Source of the DNA: Microbacteriaceae bacterium
Lineage (GTDB): Bacteria > Actinomycetota > Actinomycetes > Actinomycetales > Microbacteriaceae
DNA length: 6,918 bases
NCBI GenBank assembly: GCA_947452355.1
Contig: CANGCU010000063.1
Location: forward strand, 1 to 6,918
Direction: 5' to 3'
Numbering within the stretch: the stretch's first letter is position 1; each line of letters begins with the position of its first letter. The notes below the pieces were generated by a model. The model did no database searches. It had not been told where the DNA came from and saw only the letters and a program-made list of their open reading frames with translations. The position numbers were made by a program, and so were the translations under genes. Shown here piece by piece: positions 1 to 6,918 of the stretch.

Positions 1-394
1 CACCAGCGTCGCGAATCTCGCCCAGTCGCTGCTCGATTAGTTCCGGCTTAATCGGTTCGGCGTAGAACTTTTGCATCTCGGCCGTCGCAATGTCGACCGG
101 CAACTCGCGAATCTTCTCGATGATCGGTTCTGGTTTCGCGTAGCGAGTCCACAGGCCCTCGAGATTGAGGACACCGACACCACCGAGTTTGCCGATGGTG
201 ATGGCGGTTCGGGGTGAGACCACGGAATCCATCGGTGCCGCGAGGACCGGGATGTCAAACTTGTGCGCGTCAATCGTCCACGCTGTGCTGACCACTTCGG
301 GGTCACGCGTTCGGCGGCTTGGTACAACGGCGATGTCGTCGAATGAGTACGCGCGTCGACCGCGCTTGGCGCGACCGATTTCAATGTCGGACAT
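1..394 (-). CDS. guaB3: GuaB3 family IMP dehydrogenase-related protein (N-terminal 131 codons, runs off left edge)
   Basis: This is the N-terminal part of a GuaB3-type protein, an IMPDH/GMP reductase family member found beside guaB in Actinobacteria. The protein starts MSDIEIGRAKRGRRAYSFDD. Around residues 49-82 it carries the family blocks IPVLAAPMDSVVSP, KLGGVGVLNLEGLWTRY, which match the first strands of the IMPDH TIM barrel. No CBS domain insert is visible in the part seen, and GuaB3 proteins normally lack one. The usual family length is about 370 residues, so roughly two thirds, including the catalytic cysteine loop, lies outside the window. The ATG at 394 has an AGG partly overlapping the guaB stop codon as its ribosome site, and only 9 bp separate the genes, so co-transcription and translational coupling with guaB are likely. 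The function is less settled than that of GuaB: members are annotated as IMPDH-like, and cyanobacterial GuaB3 has been reported to act as a GMP reductase. The family call is firm; the reaction is inferred. Confidence 0.93.
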   Translation of the reverse strand, partial: MSDIEIGRAKRGRRAYSFDDIAVVPSRRTRDPEVVSTAWTIDAHKFDIPVLAAPMDSVVSPRTAITIGKLGGVGVLNLEGLWTRYAKPEPIIEKIRELPVDIATAEMQKFYAEPIKPELIEQRLGEIRDAG

Positions 395-403
395 AGTCGT
401 GAC

Positions 404-1948
<1,545 letters not shown>

Positions 1949-1961
1949 TTACGCTTCTTTT

Positions 1962-1989
1962 ATCGTAGTCGGGTTCCCATCGGGGTCAG
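1962..1989 (-). promoter_or_regulatory. Candidate guaB promoter
   Basis: Reading the minus strand, CTGACC (1989-1984) is a -35-like hexamer with 4 of 6 consensus matches. After a 16-bp spacer comes TACGAT (1967-1962), a -10-like hexamer of the TAnnnT form common in actinobacteria. Transcription would begin near 1955, giving a leader of about 50 nt before the guaB ATG at 1906. The positions suit the gene, but this is motif matching only and has not been tested. Confidence 0.4.
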
Positions 1990-1998
1990 TTTCCCGAC
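1968..1998. repeat. Inverted repeat GTCGGG/CCCGAC in the divergent promoter region
   Basis: GTCGGG at 1968-1973 is mirrored by CCCGAC at 1993-1998 with 19 bp between the arms. The dyad spans the -35 of the candidate guaB promoter and ends at the first base of the candidate liv -10, so a regulator bound there could affect both directions. Six-base arms are short for GC-rich DNA and may be chance. No regulator family is recognised from the motif. Confidence 0.3.
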
Positions 1999-2003
1999 AT
2001 AAT
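1974..2003 (+). promoter_or_regulatory. Candidate liv operon promoter
   Basis: CATAAT at 1998-2003 matches the -10 consensus at 5 of 6 positions. TTCCCA at 1974-1979, 18 bp upstream, is a weak -35 match (4 of 6). Transcription would start near 2010, leaving a leader of about 100 nt before the livH GTG. This element overlaps the candidate guaB promoter on the other strand, so the two polymerases would compete for the same DNA if both calls are right. The -10 is more convincing than the -35. Confidence 0.33.
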
Positions 2004-2098
2004 GGGGCAGGCTCATTGTTTACGGAATTTTCACGAAACACATGTTCCCCCAGTTTGGTTTTTCCCCGTTGCAGGCAATGCCCCGACACAGTACGAGC

Positions 2099-2104
2099 AG
2101 GAGG
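2099..2104 (+). promoter_or_regulatory. Ribosome binding site deciding the livH start
   Basis: A perfect AGGAGG ends 4 nt before a GTG at 2109. This favours the GTG over the in-frame ATG at 2127, which has only a weak AGG (2118-2120) upstream. The spacing to GTG is slightly short, so the ATG is not excluded. The choice changes only six residues of the signal-peptide n-region. Confidence 0.55.
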
Positions 2105-2108
2105 TCTT

Positions 2109-3440
2109 GTGAGGACCAGGTCAACCATGCGACGACGCATCGCGCGTCTCGCCAGTGCACTGAGTGCGTTCGCACTTGCGTTTGGCGCGCTTGCCATCGC
2201 CGCGCCAGCCCAGGCGGATGTTGTGAACGCCGAAATGCCCTTCAAGGTCAGCGGAAACGTCCAGAACCAGGGCAAACCTGTCGCTGGTGTTACCGTCACC
2301 TTGACGGGTGCCGCTGGATACACCGCGACGGTTGCGACGGACGCGGATGGCAAATTTGTTGCCGGTGTCCCTGCGAAGGAAGCGGACTACACCGTCACTC
2401 TTGACGAAACCACGCTTCCCGAAGGGATCGCGGTCATTGATAACCCCGCAACGACCTTCGTCGAAGCGAATGTTCAGACCGTTACTGTCGGCCCGGGTGG
2501 CCGTGCAACCATGAACTTTTTCATTGGTCAAGGTGAGCGGCACACGACAAGCTTTGTGGACCAGGTCGTCCAGCGTTTGATTTCAGGTCTGAACTTCGGG
2601 CTGATGCTCGCCCTCGCGTCGGTCGGGCTCTCTCTTATTTATGGAACGACCGGCATCTCGAACTTCGCCCACGCAGAGCTCGTGACGTTTGGCGCGGTCG
2701 CAACGTTCGGTCTCGTCGCGCTGATGGGTCCCGGCCTCCTGTGGCTCGCAATCCCGATTGCCCTCATCCTCTCGGCAGGTCTGGGGTGGGGACTCGACGC
2801 CGCACTGTGGGCGCCGTTACGCCGTCGAGGTATGGGTCTCGTCCAACTCATGATCGTGTCAATCGGACTCTCGCTCGGAATCCGCTACACCTACCAATTC
2901 TTTATCGGTGGATCGACCGAACAACTTCCCGGTTCGGACGCCGAACGTTTTAAACTCTTCGGTTCGGTCACCCTCAGCATCACCGACATTGTGAGCATGG
3001 GTCTGTCCGTCATCCTCATTGTCGCGTTCGCACTGTGGCTCAGCCGAACCAAAATCGGTAAAGCGACCAGGGCAATTTCAGACAATCCGAGCCTCGCCGC
3101 GTCTTCCGGTATCGACGTTGACGGCGTTGTCCGAATCGTCTGGATCATCGGATCCGTGCTCGCTGGGTTCTCCGGAATCCTCTGGGCTTACTTCCGGCCC
3201 GGAATCCGTTGGGACATGGGTGGCCAGATCCTGCTTCTCATCTTCGCGGCGACAACACTCGGCGGGCTCGGAACCGCCTATGGTGCGCTCGTCGGTTCTC
3301 TAATCGTTGGTGTGCTGGTCGAAGGGTCGAGCCTGTTCATCCCTTCCGACCTTAAATACGTCGGCGCTCTCGTGATCCTCATCGGAATTCTGCTCTTTCG
3401 ACCTCAAGGAATTCTCGGACGCAAGGAAAGGGTGGGTTAG
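2109..3440 (+). CDS. livH: Branched-chain amino acid ABC transporter permease LivH with N-terminal signal peptide and secreted beta-sandwich domain
   Basis: This is a membrane permease of a HAAT-type (LIV-I-like) amino acid importer. Numbered from the GTG, its 443 residues divide into three parts. Residues 1-36 form a Sec signal peptide (basic MRRRIAR, a hydrophobic alanine/leucine core, then cleavage motif APAQA before DVV). Residues about 47-139 form a beta-rich domain with VSGNVQNQGKPVAGVTVTL and TDADGKF, resembling carboxypeptidase regulatory-like or CNA-B/transthyretin-like folds. Residues about 149-443 form a permease of normal LivH length. The permease part has SLIYGTTGISNFAHAE (176-191), several hydrophobic helices, the cytoplasmic loop TRAISDNPSLAASSGIDVDG (320-339) that contacts the ATPases, and the C-terminal signature LLFRPQGILGR (428-438). 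LivH proteins are usually about 290-310 residues, so the first 145 residues are extra. They would lie outside the membrane, next to where the binding protein docks. livM begins 3 bp after the stop. The permease call is firm; the role of the added domain is unknown. Confidence 0.93.
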   Translation: MRTRSTMRRRIARLASALSAFALAFGALAIAAPAQADVVNAEMPFKVSGNVQNQGKPVAGVTVTLTGAAGYTATVATDADGKFVAGVPAKEADYTVTLDETTLPEGIAVIDNPATTFVEANVQTVTVGPGGRATMNFFIGQGERHTTSFVDQVVQRLISGLNFGLMLALASVGLSLIYGTTGISNFAHAELVTFGAVATFGLVALMGPGLLWLAIPIALILSAGLGWGLDAALWAPLRRRGMGLVQLMIVSIGLSLGIRYTYQFFIGGSTEQLPGSDAERFKLFGSVTLSITDIVSMGLSVILIVAFALWLSRTKIGKATRAISDNPSLAASSGIDVDGVVRIVWIIGSVLAGFSGILWAYFRPGIRWDMGGQILLLIFAATTLGGLGTAYGALVGSLIVGVLVEGSSLFIPSDLKYVGALVILIGILLFRPQGILGRKERVG

Positions 3441-3443
3441 CTC

Positions 3444-4460
3444 ATGGACTTCCTCGGCATTCTCTCCTCATCTGTTTCATTTATCCTCGCCCCGACGACG
3501 CTCGCATATGCGCTCGCGACGCTCGGGCTCGCGGTCCACTTCGGTTTCGGTGGCCTGCTCAACATGGGTATGGCGGGCTTCATGGCCCTCGGCGCGTATG
3601 GCTACGCCATCGGAGTCCTCACCTTTGGATTGCCCTGGTACTTGGCGGCGTTCGTCGGCATCGGCGCAGCCATTGTCTTTGCGCTCATCCTCGGAATCCC
3701 AACGCTTCGACTTCGCGGTGACTATCTCGCCATCGTGACAATTGCGGCGGCGGAAATCGTCCGACTCTTGCTCCTCAGCTCAGCATTCGGCGGCGTCACC
3801 GGTTCGGCCGACGGCCTTTCGGGTTTCAACGGCCCAGGCGGAACAATCACCAATCCAGCGGAAGGTGCTGGTGGTTTCGACCAGTCGAACCCCATCCCCG
3901 CGGGCACGTATGGTTTCCCGCCGTTCCTCGACAACGAACGCATCTGGTACCTCCGTATCGTCGGCGCAATCATCCTCGGACTCGCGATCTTTATTGTGTG
4001 GCGCTTGGTCAACTCACCGTGGGGTCGAGTCATCAAGGGCATTCGTGAAGACGAAGACGCCGTGCGCTCACTTGGCAAGAACGTCTTCGCTTACAAGATG
4101 CAAGCGCTCATCATCGGCGGTGTGCTCGGTGCACTCGGCGGCCTGATGCTCGCATTTTCGACGAACGTCAACTCCAGCGTCTACGTCACGTCGCTGACGT
4201 TCTTCCTCTGGACCGCACTGTTGCTTGGTGGAGCCGCCACCGTGTTCGGGCCGCTCGCGGGGTCCATCATCTTCTGGGTACTGCAGGCCTTCCTCGGCTT
4301 GTTATTCCCAGCGCTCGCGGAAGTTGGGCTTATGCCGTTCTCGACAATCCAAGCGTCACAAATCAAGTTCATCATCGTGGGCTTCGCGCTCGTGCTTCTC
4401 GTGGTCTTCCGACCTCAGGGTCTGTTCGGAAACAAAAAGGAGTTGACCTTTGTCAAGTAG
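3444..4460 (+). CDS. livM: Branched-chain amino acid ABC transporter permease LivM
   Basis: LivM is the second membrane subunit of the importer and pairs with LivH to form the translocation path. The 338-residue product is strongly hydrophobic, with about eight or more membrane segments. Family blocks visible are HFGFGGLLNMGMAGFMALGA (32-51), TLRLRGDYLAIVTIAAAEIV (87-106), the ATPase-coupling loop SPWGRVIKGIREDEDAVRSL (191-210) followed by GKNVFAYKMQAL, and the C-terminal VFRPQGLFG (321-329). A glycine-, proline- and asparagine-rich stretch (about 117-165) is probably an extracytoplasmic loop. Length is normal for actinobacterial LivM. The ATG lies 3 bp after the livH stop, with a modest GGG-containing ribosome site inside the end of livH, suggesting translational coupling. 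Its last 11 bp overlap the start of livG. Confidence 0.95.
   Translation: MDFLGILSSSVSFILAPTTLAYALATLGLAVHFGFGGLLNMGMAGFMALGAYGYAIGVLTFGLPWYLAAFVGIGAAIVFALILGIPTLRLRGDYLAIVTIAAAEIVRLLLLSSAFGGVTGSADGLSGFNGPGGTITNPAEGAGGFDQSNPIPAGTYGFPPFLDNERIWYLRIVGAIILGLAIFIVWRLVNSPWGRVIKGIREDEDAVRSLGKNVFAYKMQALIIGGVLGALGGLMLAFSTNVNSSVYVTSLTFFLWTALLLGGAATVFGPLAGSIIFWVLQAFLGLLFPALAEVGLMPFSTIQASQIKFIIVGFALVLLVVFRPQGLFGNKKELTFVK
4437..4442 (+). promoter_or_regulatory. Ribosome binding site supporting a TTG start for livG
   Basis: AAGGAG sits inside the 3' end of livM, 7 nt before a TTG at 4450. No ATG lies near the beginning of this reading frame, and the spacing is ideal. The site therefore supports TTG initiation and coupling to livM translation. 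Confidence 0.75.
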
Positions 4461-5352
4461 CACATCCTCCTCGTCACCCGTCAAGTCGACGGGACTCCAC
4501 GTCGGTGCAATCAAGCCAGGCGTCGCGAAAAAAGACCCGATTCTTGTTGCGGATGGCGTTCGACGCCAATTCGGTGGTCTTGTCGCCGTCGAAGTCGAGC
4601 ACGTTGAAATTCCGCGCAACGCGATCACCGCTCTGATCGGTCCAAACGGTGCCGGAAAAACGACCTTCTTCAACCTTCTCACCGGTTTCGATCAACCGAA
4701 CGACGGGAAATGGTCGTTCAACGGAAAATCGTTGGCGGGAGTTTCCGCATTCAAGGTCGCGCGGCTGGGGCTCATTCGCACGTTCCAATTAACCAAGGCA
4801 CTTGGGCTACTCACCGTCATGGACAACATGAAATTGGGCAGTACCGAGCAGCGCGGCGAGAAGCTCAGCGCAAGCCTTTTCCCATTCCTCTGGAAGAAGA
4901 AAGACGCCGAGATCGAGGACAAGGCACTCGAGATTCTGCGCCGGTTCAAGCTCGATGAGAAAAAGGATGACTTTGCTGCGTCGTTGTCCGGTGGACAGCG
5001 CAAGCTCCTCGAAATGGCACGAGCACTGATGACAAACCCTGAGTTAGTCATGCTTGACGAGCCAATGGCGGGCGTGAACCCTGCGTTGACCGAATCCCTG
5101 CTCGAGCACATCCTCAACCTCAAGCAAGAGGGGATGACCGTCCTGTTTGTTGAGCACGACATGCACATGGTTCGCCACATCGCGGACTGGGTGATCGTGA
5201 TGGCCGAAGGAAAGGTTGTCGCCGAAGGCGCACCAGACGAGGTCATGAAAAACCCTGCCGTTATCGATGCGTACCTCGGAAGTCACCAGGACATCGACCT
5301 GGGAACCGTTACGGGGCGCGTCACGTTGCCAACGTTGCCGAAGGAGAAGTAA
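4450..5352 (+). CDS. livG: Branched-chain amino acid ABC transporter ATP-binding protein LivG
   Basis: LivG is one of two ATPases powering the importer at the inner face of the membrane. The 300-residue product has Walker A GPNGAGKTT (64-72), Q-loop Gln113 in RTFQLTKAL, ABC signature LSGGQ (179-183), Walker B LVMLDEP (199-205) and the switch histidine His236 in VEHDM. The LivG-typical MAGVNP (206-211) and C-terminal IDAYLG (272-277) are also present. It starts at a TTG with a strong ribosome site and overlaps livM by 11 bp. The family is usually about 250-260 residues. Here an extra N-terminal region of about 28 residues opens with a serine-rich run (SSSTSSSSP), and about 23 residues follow the usual YLG end. 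The extensions look flexible. A later start that removed the serine run would lack the good ribosome site. livF starts directly after its stop codon. Confidence 0.96.
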   Translation: MSSSTSSSSPVKSTGLHVGAIKPGVAKKDPILVADGVRRQFGGLVAVEVEHVEIPRNAITALIGPNGAGKTTFFNLLTGFDQPNDGKWSFNGKSLAGVSAFKVARLGLIRTFQLTKALGLLTVMDNMKLGSTEQRGEKLSASLFPFLWKKKDAEIEDKALEILRRFKLDEKKDDFAASLSGGQRKLLEMARALMTNPELVMLDEPMAGVNPALTESLLEHILNLKQEGMTVLFVEHDMHMVRHIADWVIVMAEGKVVAEGAPDEVMKNPAVIDAYLGSHQDIDLGTVTGRVTLPTLPKEK

Positions 5353-6087
5353 ATGGCCGCGAAGACCGAAATCCCCGTCGTCGAGACGAAAGATCTTTAC
5401 GCTGGTTACCTTCCGGGTGTCAACATTCTCAACGGAACCAACCTTTACGCCAACAAGGGTGAACTCATCGGCATCATTGGGCCGAACGGTGCAGGAAAGT
5501 CAACCTTCCTCAAGGCCATCTTCGGGCTCGTCAAGGTTCGGGAAGGGTCCATCACCCTTAACGGCGATGACATCACGGGACTCAAGGCCAACCAGCTCGT
5601 CGCCCGTGGCGTCGGGTTTGTCCCACAGACAAACAACGTGTTCCCCAGCCTGACGATCGAAGAGAACCTCCAGATGGGCCTGTACCAGGACCCGAGCAAG
5701 TATTCTGAGCGACTCGAGTTTGTCACCGGGATTTTTGCCGAACTCGGTGCACGCCTGAAACAGCGTGCTGGCTCGTTGTCGGGCGGCGAACGCCAAATGG
5801 TCGCAATGAGCCGTGCGCTCATGATGGACCCCACGGTGTTGTTGCTGGACGAGCCGAGCGCGGGTCTGTCACCCGTCCGGCAGGACGAAGCCTTCATTCG
5901 CGTGTCTGAAATCAACAAGGCCGGCGTGACCACCATCATGGTCGAGCAAAACGCCCGACGTTGCCTTCAGATCTGTGATCGAGGATACGTTCTCGATCAG
6001 GGCAAAGACGCCTACACGGGTACCGGTCGTGACCTGCTGAACGACCCGAAGGTCATCGGACTGTACCTCGGCTCGCTCGGCGCCTAG
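5353..6087 (+). CDS. livF: Branched-chain amino acid ABC transporter ATP-binding protein LivF
   Basis: LivF is the second ATPase of the importer and forms a heterodimer with LivG beneath LivH/LivM. The 244-residue length is normal. Visible motifs are Walker A GPNGAGKST (43-51), Q-loop Gln92 in FVPQTNNVFPSLTIEENL, signature LSGGERQ (142-148), Walker B VLLLDEP (162-168), and SAGLSP (169-174). The usual switch histidine is replaced by glutamine at 199 in MVEQNARRCL; VEQNA is characteristic of LivF and so is not a defect. The end shows the family LYLG (237-240). The ATG directly follows the livG TAA, and AAGGAG (5341-5346) lies 6 nt upstream inside livG. This is the last gene of the operon, followed by a strong terminator. 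Confidence 0.97.
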   Translation: MAAKTEIPVVETKDLYAGYLPGVNILNGTNLYANKGELIGIIGPNGAGKSTFLKAIFGLVKVREGSITLNGDDITGLKANQLVARGVGFVPQTNNVFPSLTIEENLQMGLYQDPSKYSERLEFVTGIFAELGARLKQRAGSLSGGERQMVAMSRALMMDPTVLLLDEPSAGLSPVRQDEAFIRVSEINKAGVTTIMVEQNARRCLQICDRGYVLDQGKDAYTGTGRDLLNDPKVIGLYLGSLGA

Positions 6088-6104
6088 AAGCGCACGAACG
6101 TCAG

Positions 6105-6140
6105 CGGGGGTGGCCTTCGGGTCACCCCCGTTTCCGTTTC
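6105..6140 (+). terminator. Rho-independent-type terminator of the liv operon
   Basis: An 11-bp stem, CGGGGGTGGCC (6105-6115) against GGTCACCCCCG (6120-6130), with one G-T wobble, closes a TTCG loop (6116-6119). This makes the very stable C(UUCG)G tetraloop in RNA. TTTCCGTTTC follows, a broken T tract. It begins 17 bp after the livF stop, so it should end the livHMGF transcript. Confidence 0.85.
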
Positions 6141-6172
6141 TGTAGGCGGGTACATTTTGTCCCGACAAACGG

Positions 6173-6202
6173 AAGAGGCCCCGAGCGAACTCGGGGCCTC
6201 TT
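6173..6202 (-). terminator. Hairpin terminator for the convergent LivJ-like gene (possibly bidirectional)
   Basis: A perfect 13-bp stem, AAGAGGCCCCGAG (6173-6185) against CTCGGGGCCTCTT (6190-6202), encloses a 4-nt loop. Read on the minus strand the loop is TTCG. It starts 27 bp past the stop of the minus-strand binding-protein gene. The following minus-strand sequence, CCGTTTGTC, is only weakly T-rich. The symmetrical AA/TT stem ends mean it may also back up the plus-strand terminator. Confidence 0.78.
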
Positions 6203-6229
6203 GAGTCAAAGACTCACAACATTCGGTTA

Positions 6230-6918
6230 TTAGCCCGCGTAGGGAACCGTGGTGTTGTCGTTCAGGTACTGGTAGACCTGGATCGATGCTTCGGTGGGGT
6301 CTCCAACTTCGTTGAAGGTGATGGGGCCCGAGACACCGTCGTAGTCTGCAGTTCCGCCACCGACGATGATGTCGGCGCAGTCTGCGAACGTGGTGCACTT
6401 GGTTCCGCCACCGGTTCCACCGGAGACTTCCTGAAGCTTGGCTGCAATGTCCGCGCCAACCGTCGAGCCGGCTTCGAGCGAAGCGAGCGCGAGGAGGACG
6501 ACGGCGTCGTATGCCTCAGGACCGTAAGCGAAGACGTTGTTGAGGTCCGCGTTGCCTTCGGCAACCCAGTTCTCGTTCAACGCAGTCGTGAAGTCCTTGA
6601 TGGTGTCGAGGTTCAGTCCGGGGACTGTTCCCTTAGCACCCTCGAGGAGTCCAGGCTTGAAGTCCTCGTTGTAGTTGGCGAGGTTTCCGTCAACAAGGTA
6701 AACCTTGTCAGCGGGGAAGCCACCACCGATGAGCTTCGGAGCGATCGTCTTGATCTCTTCGAAGGTGACGAGGACAATCGCGTCGGGGTTAGCAGCCGTG
6801 ACCTCAGAAATCTGAGCGTCAAAGTTGGTGTCACCCGTGTTGTAGGTCGGCTGTGCAACGACGGTTCCACCAGCTGCGGTGAAGGCCTTCGTGATGAACC
6901 CTGCGAGACCACCGGTGA
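6230..6918 (-). CDS. livJ: Branched-chain amino acid ABC transporter substrate-binding protein, LivJ-like (C-terminal 228 codons, runs off right edge)
   Basis: The frame is open from the right edge of the window to the TAA at 6232-6230. It encodes the C-terminal part of a type I periplasmic-binding fold (Peripla_BP_6 family), the extracytoplasmic substrate receptor of an amino acid importer. Recognisable blocks include TNFDAQISEVTAANPDAIVL (first lobe), VYLVDGNLANYNEDF, FAYGPEAYDAVVLLALA and the C-terminal DYDGVSGPITFNEVGD, all typical of the family. Two cysteines in KCTTFADC (codons at 6395-6397 and 6377-6379) could form a disulfide in the exported protein. Family members are about 390-430 residues, so the signal or lipoprotein peptide and first half lie outside. 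The gene is convergent to livHMGF, implying a separate promoter. That it works with these permeases is inferred from proximity and family. Substrate specificity is not readable here. Confidence 0.93.
   Translation of the reverse strand, partial: TGGLAGFITKAFTAAGGTVVAQPTYNTGDTNFDAQISEVTAANPDAIVLVTFEEIKTIAPKLIGGGFPADKVYLVDGNLANYNEDFKPGLLEGAKGTVPGLNLDTIKDFTTALNENWVAEGNADLNNVFAYGPEAYDAVVLLALASLEAGSTVGADIAAKLQEVSGGTGGGTKCTTFADCADIIVGGGTADYDGVSGPITFNEVGDPTEASIQVYQYLNDNTTVPYAG

Noticed and set aside
2004..2084. Long-range pairing in the liv leader (GGGG and CATTG near 2004-2018 with CAATGCCCC at 2076-2084), considered as a riboswitch or attenuator
   Set aside because: The GGGG arm lies upstream of the likely transcript start near 2010, the arms need a 6-nt bulge, and no known riboswitch core or leucine/valine-rich leader peptide is present.
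2016..2108. Upstream in-frame extension of livH from 2016
   Set aside because: It would place 31 non-family residues before the signal peptide, with no ribosome site. AGGAGG points to the GTG at 2109.
4692..5246. Minus-strand reading frame (184 codons) opposite livG
   Set aside because: It is antisense to livG, whose ATPase motifs are complete. The product is Ser-rich and unlike any family I know.
5445..5939. Minus-strand reading frame (164 codons) opposite livF
   Set aside because: It is a shadow of livF with no motifs of its own.
6156..6169. Palindrome TTTGTC-CC-GACAAA between the terminators
   Set aside because: The loop is too small for a stable RNA hairpin without opening the inner pair, and the stem is weak. 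It is probably chance or just the tail of the terminator region.
6613..6912. Alternative minus-strand frame over the LivJ-like gene
   Set aside because: The open frame ending at 6230 matches the binding-protein family along its whole length. This one is Ser/Arg/Thr-rich with no motif.

Overview
The window looks like ordinary chromosomal DNA from an actinobacterium of moderately high GC content. A Microbacteriaceae-like lineage is my best guess. The reasons are the tandem guaB-guaB3 pair typical of Actinobacteria, the protein-level character of both products, GC-rich third positions, GTG and TTG starts with strong Shine-Dalgarno sequences, and GC-rich hairpin terminators. The genus is not determined. 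I see no mobile element, tRNA, rRNA or CRISPR array.

Layout, left to right: (1) On the minus strand, a guaB3-type IMP dehydrogenase-related gene (cut by the left edge) lies 9 bp downstream of guaB, the IMP dehydrogenase of guanine nucleotide synthesis. (2) A 202-bp divergent intergenic region holds candidate promoters facing both ways and a GTCGGG/CCCGAC dyad. (3) On the plus strand, a tight four-gene operon livH-livM-livG-livF encodes both permeases and both ATPases of a branched-chain amino acid (HAAT family) ABC importer. (4) A 142-bp convergent intergenic region contains two strong hairpins, one suited to each direction. (5) On the minus strand, the C-terminal 228 codons of a type I periplasmic-binding-protein (LivJ-like) gene run off the right edge.

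The liv genes form one transport system. The LivJ-like protein captures the substrate outside the cell, LivH and LivM form the membrane channel, and LivG and LivF hydrolyse ATP. The binding-protein gene is not in the permease operon: it is convergent to it and presumably has its own promoter beyond the window. Substrate (leucine/isoleucine/valine, or another amide or amino acid compound) cannot be fixed from sequence alone.

The most unusual feature is LivH. It carries a Sec-type signal peptide and a roughly 95-residue beta-sandwich-like domain (carboxypeptidase regulatory-like/CNA-B style) fused in front of a complete permease of normal length. The rest of the window is conventional, and I do not see a convincing wholly new system.
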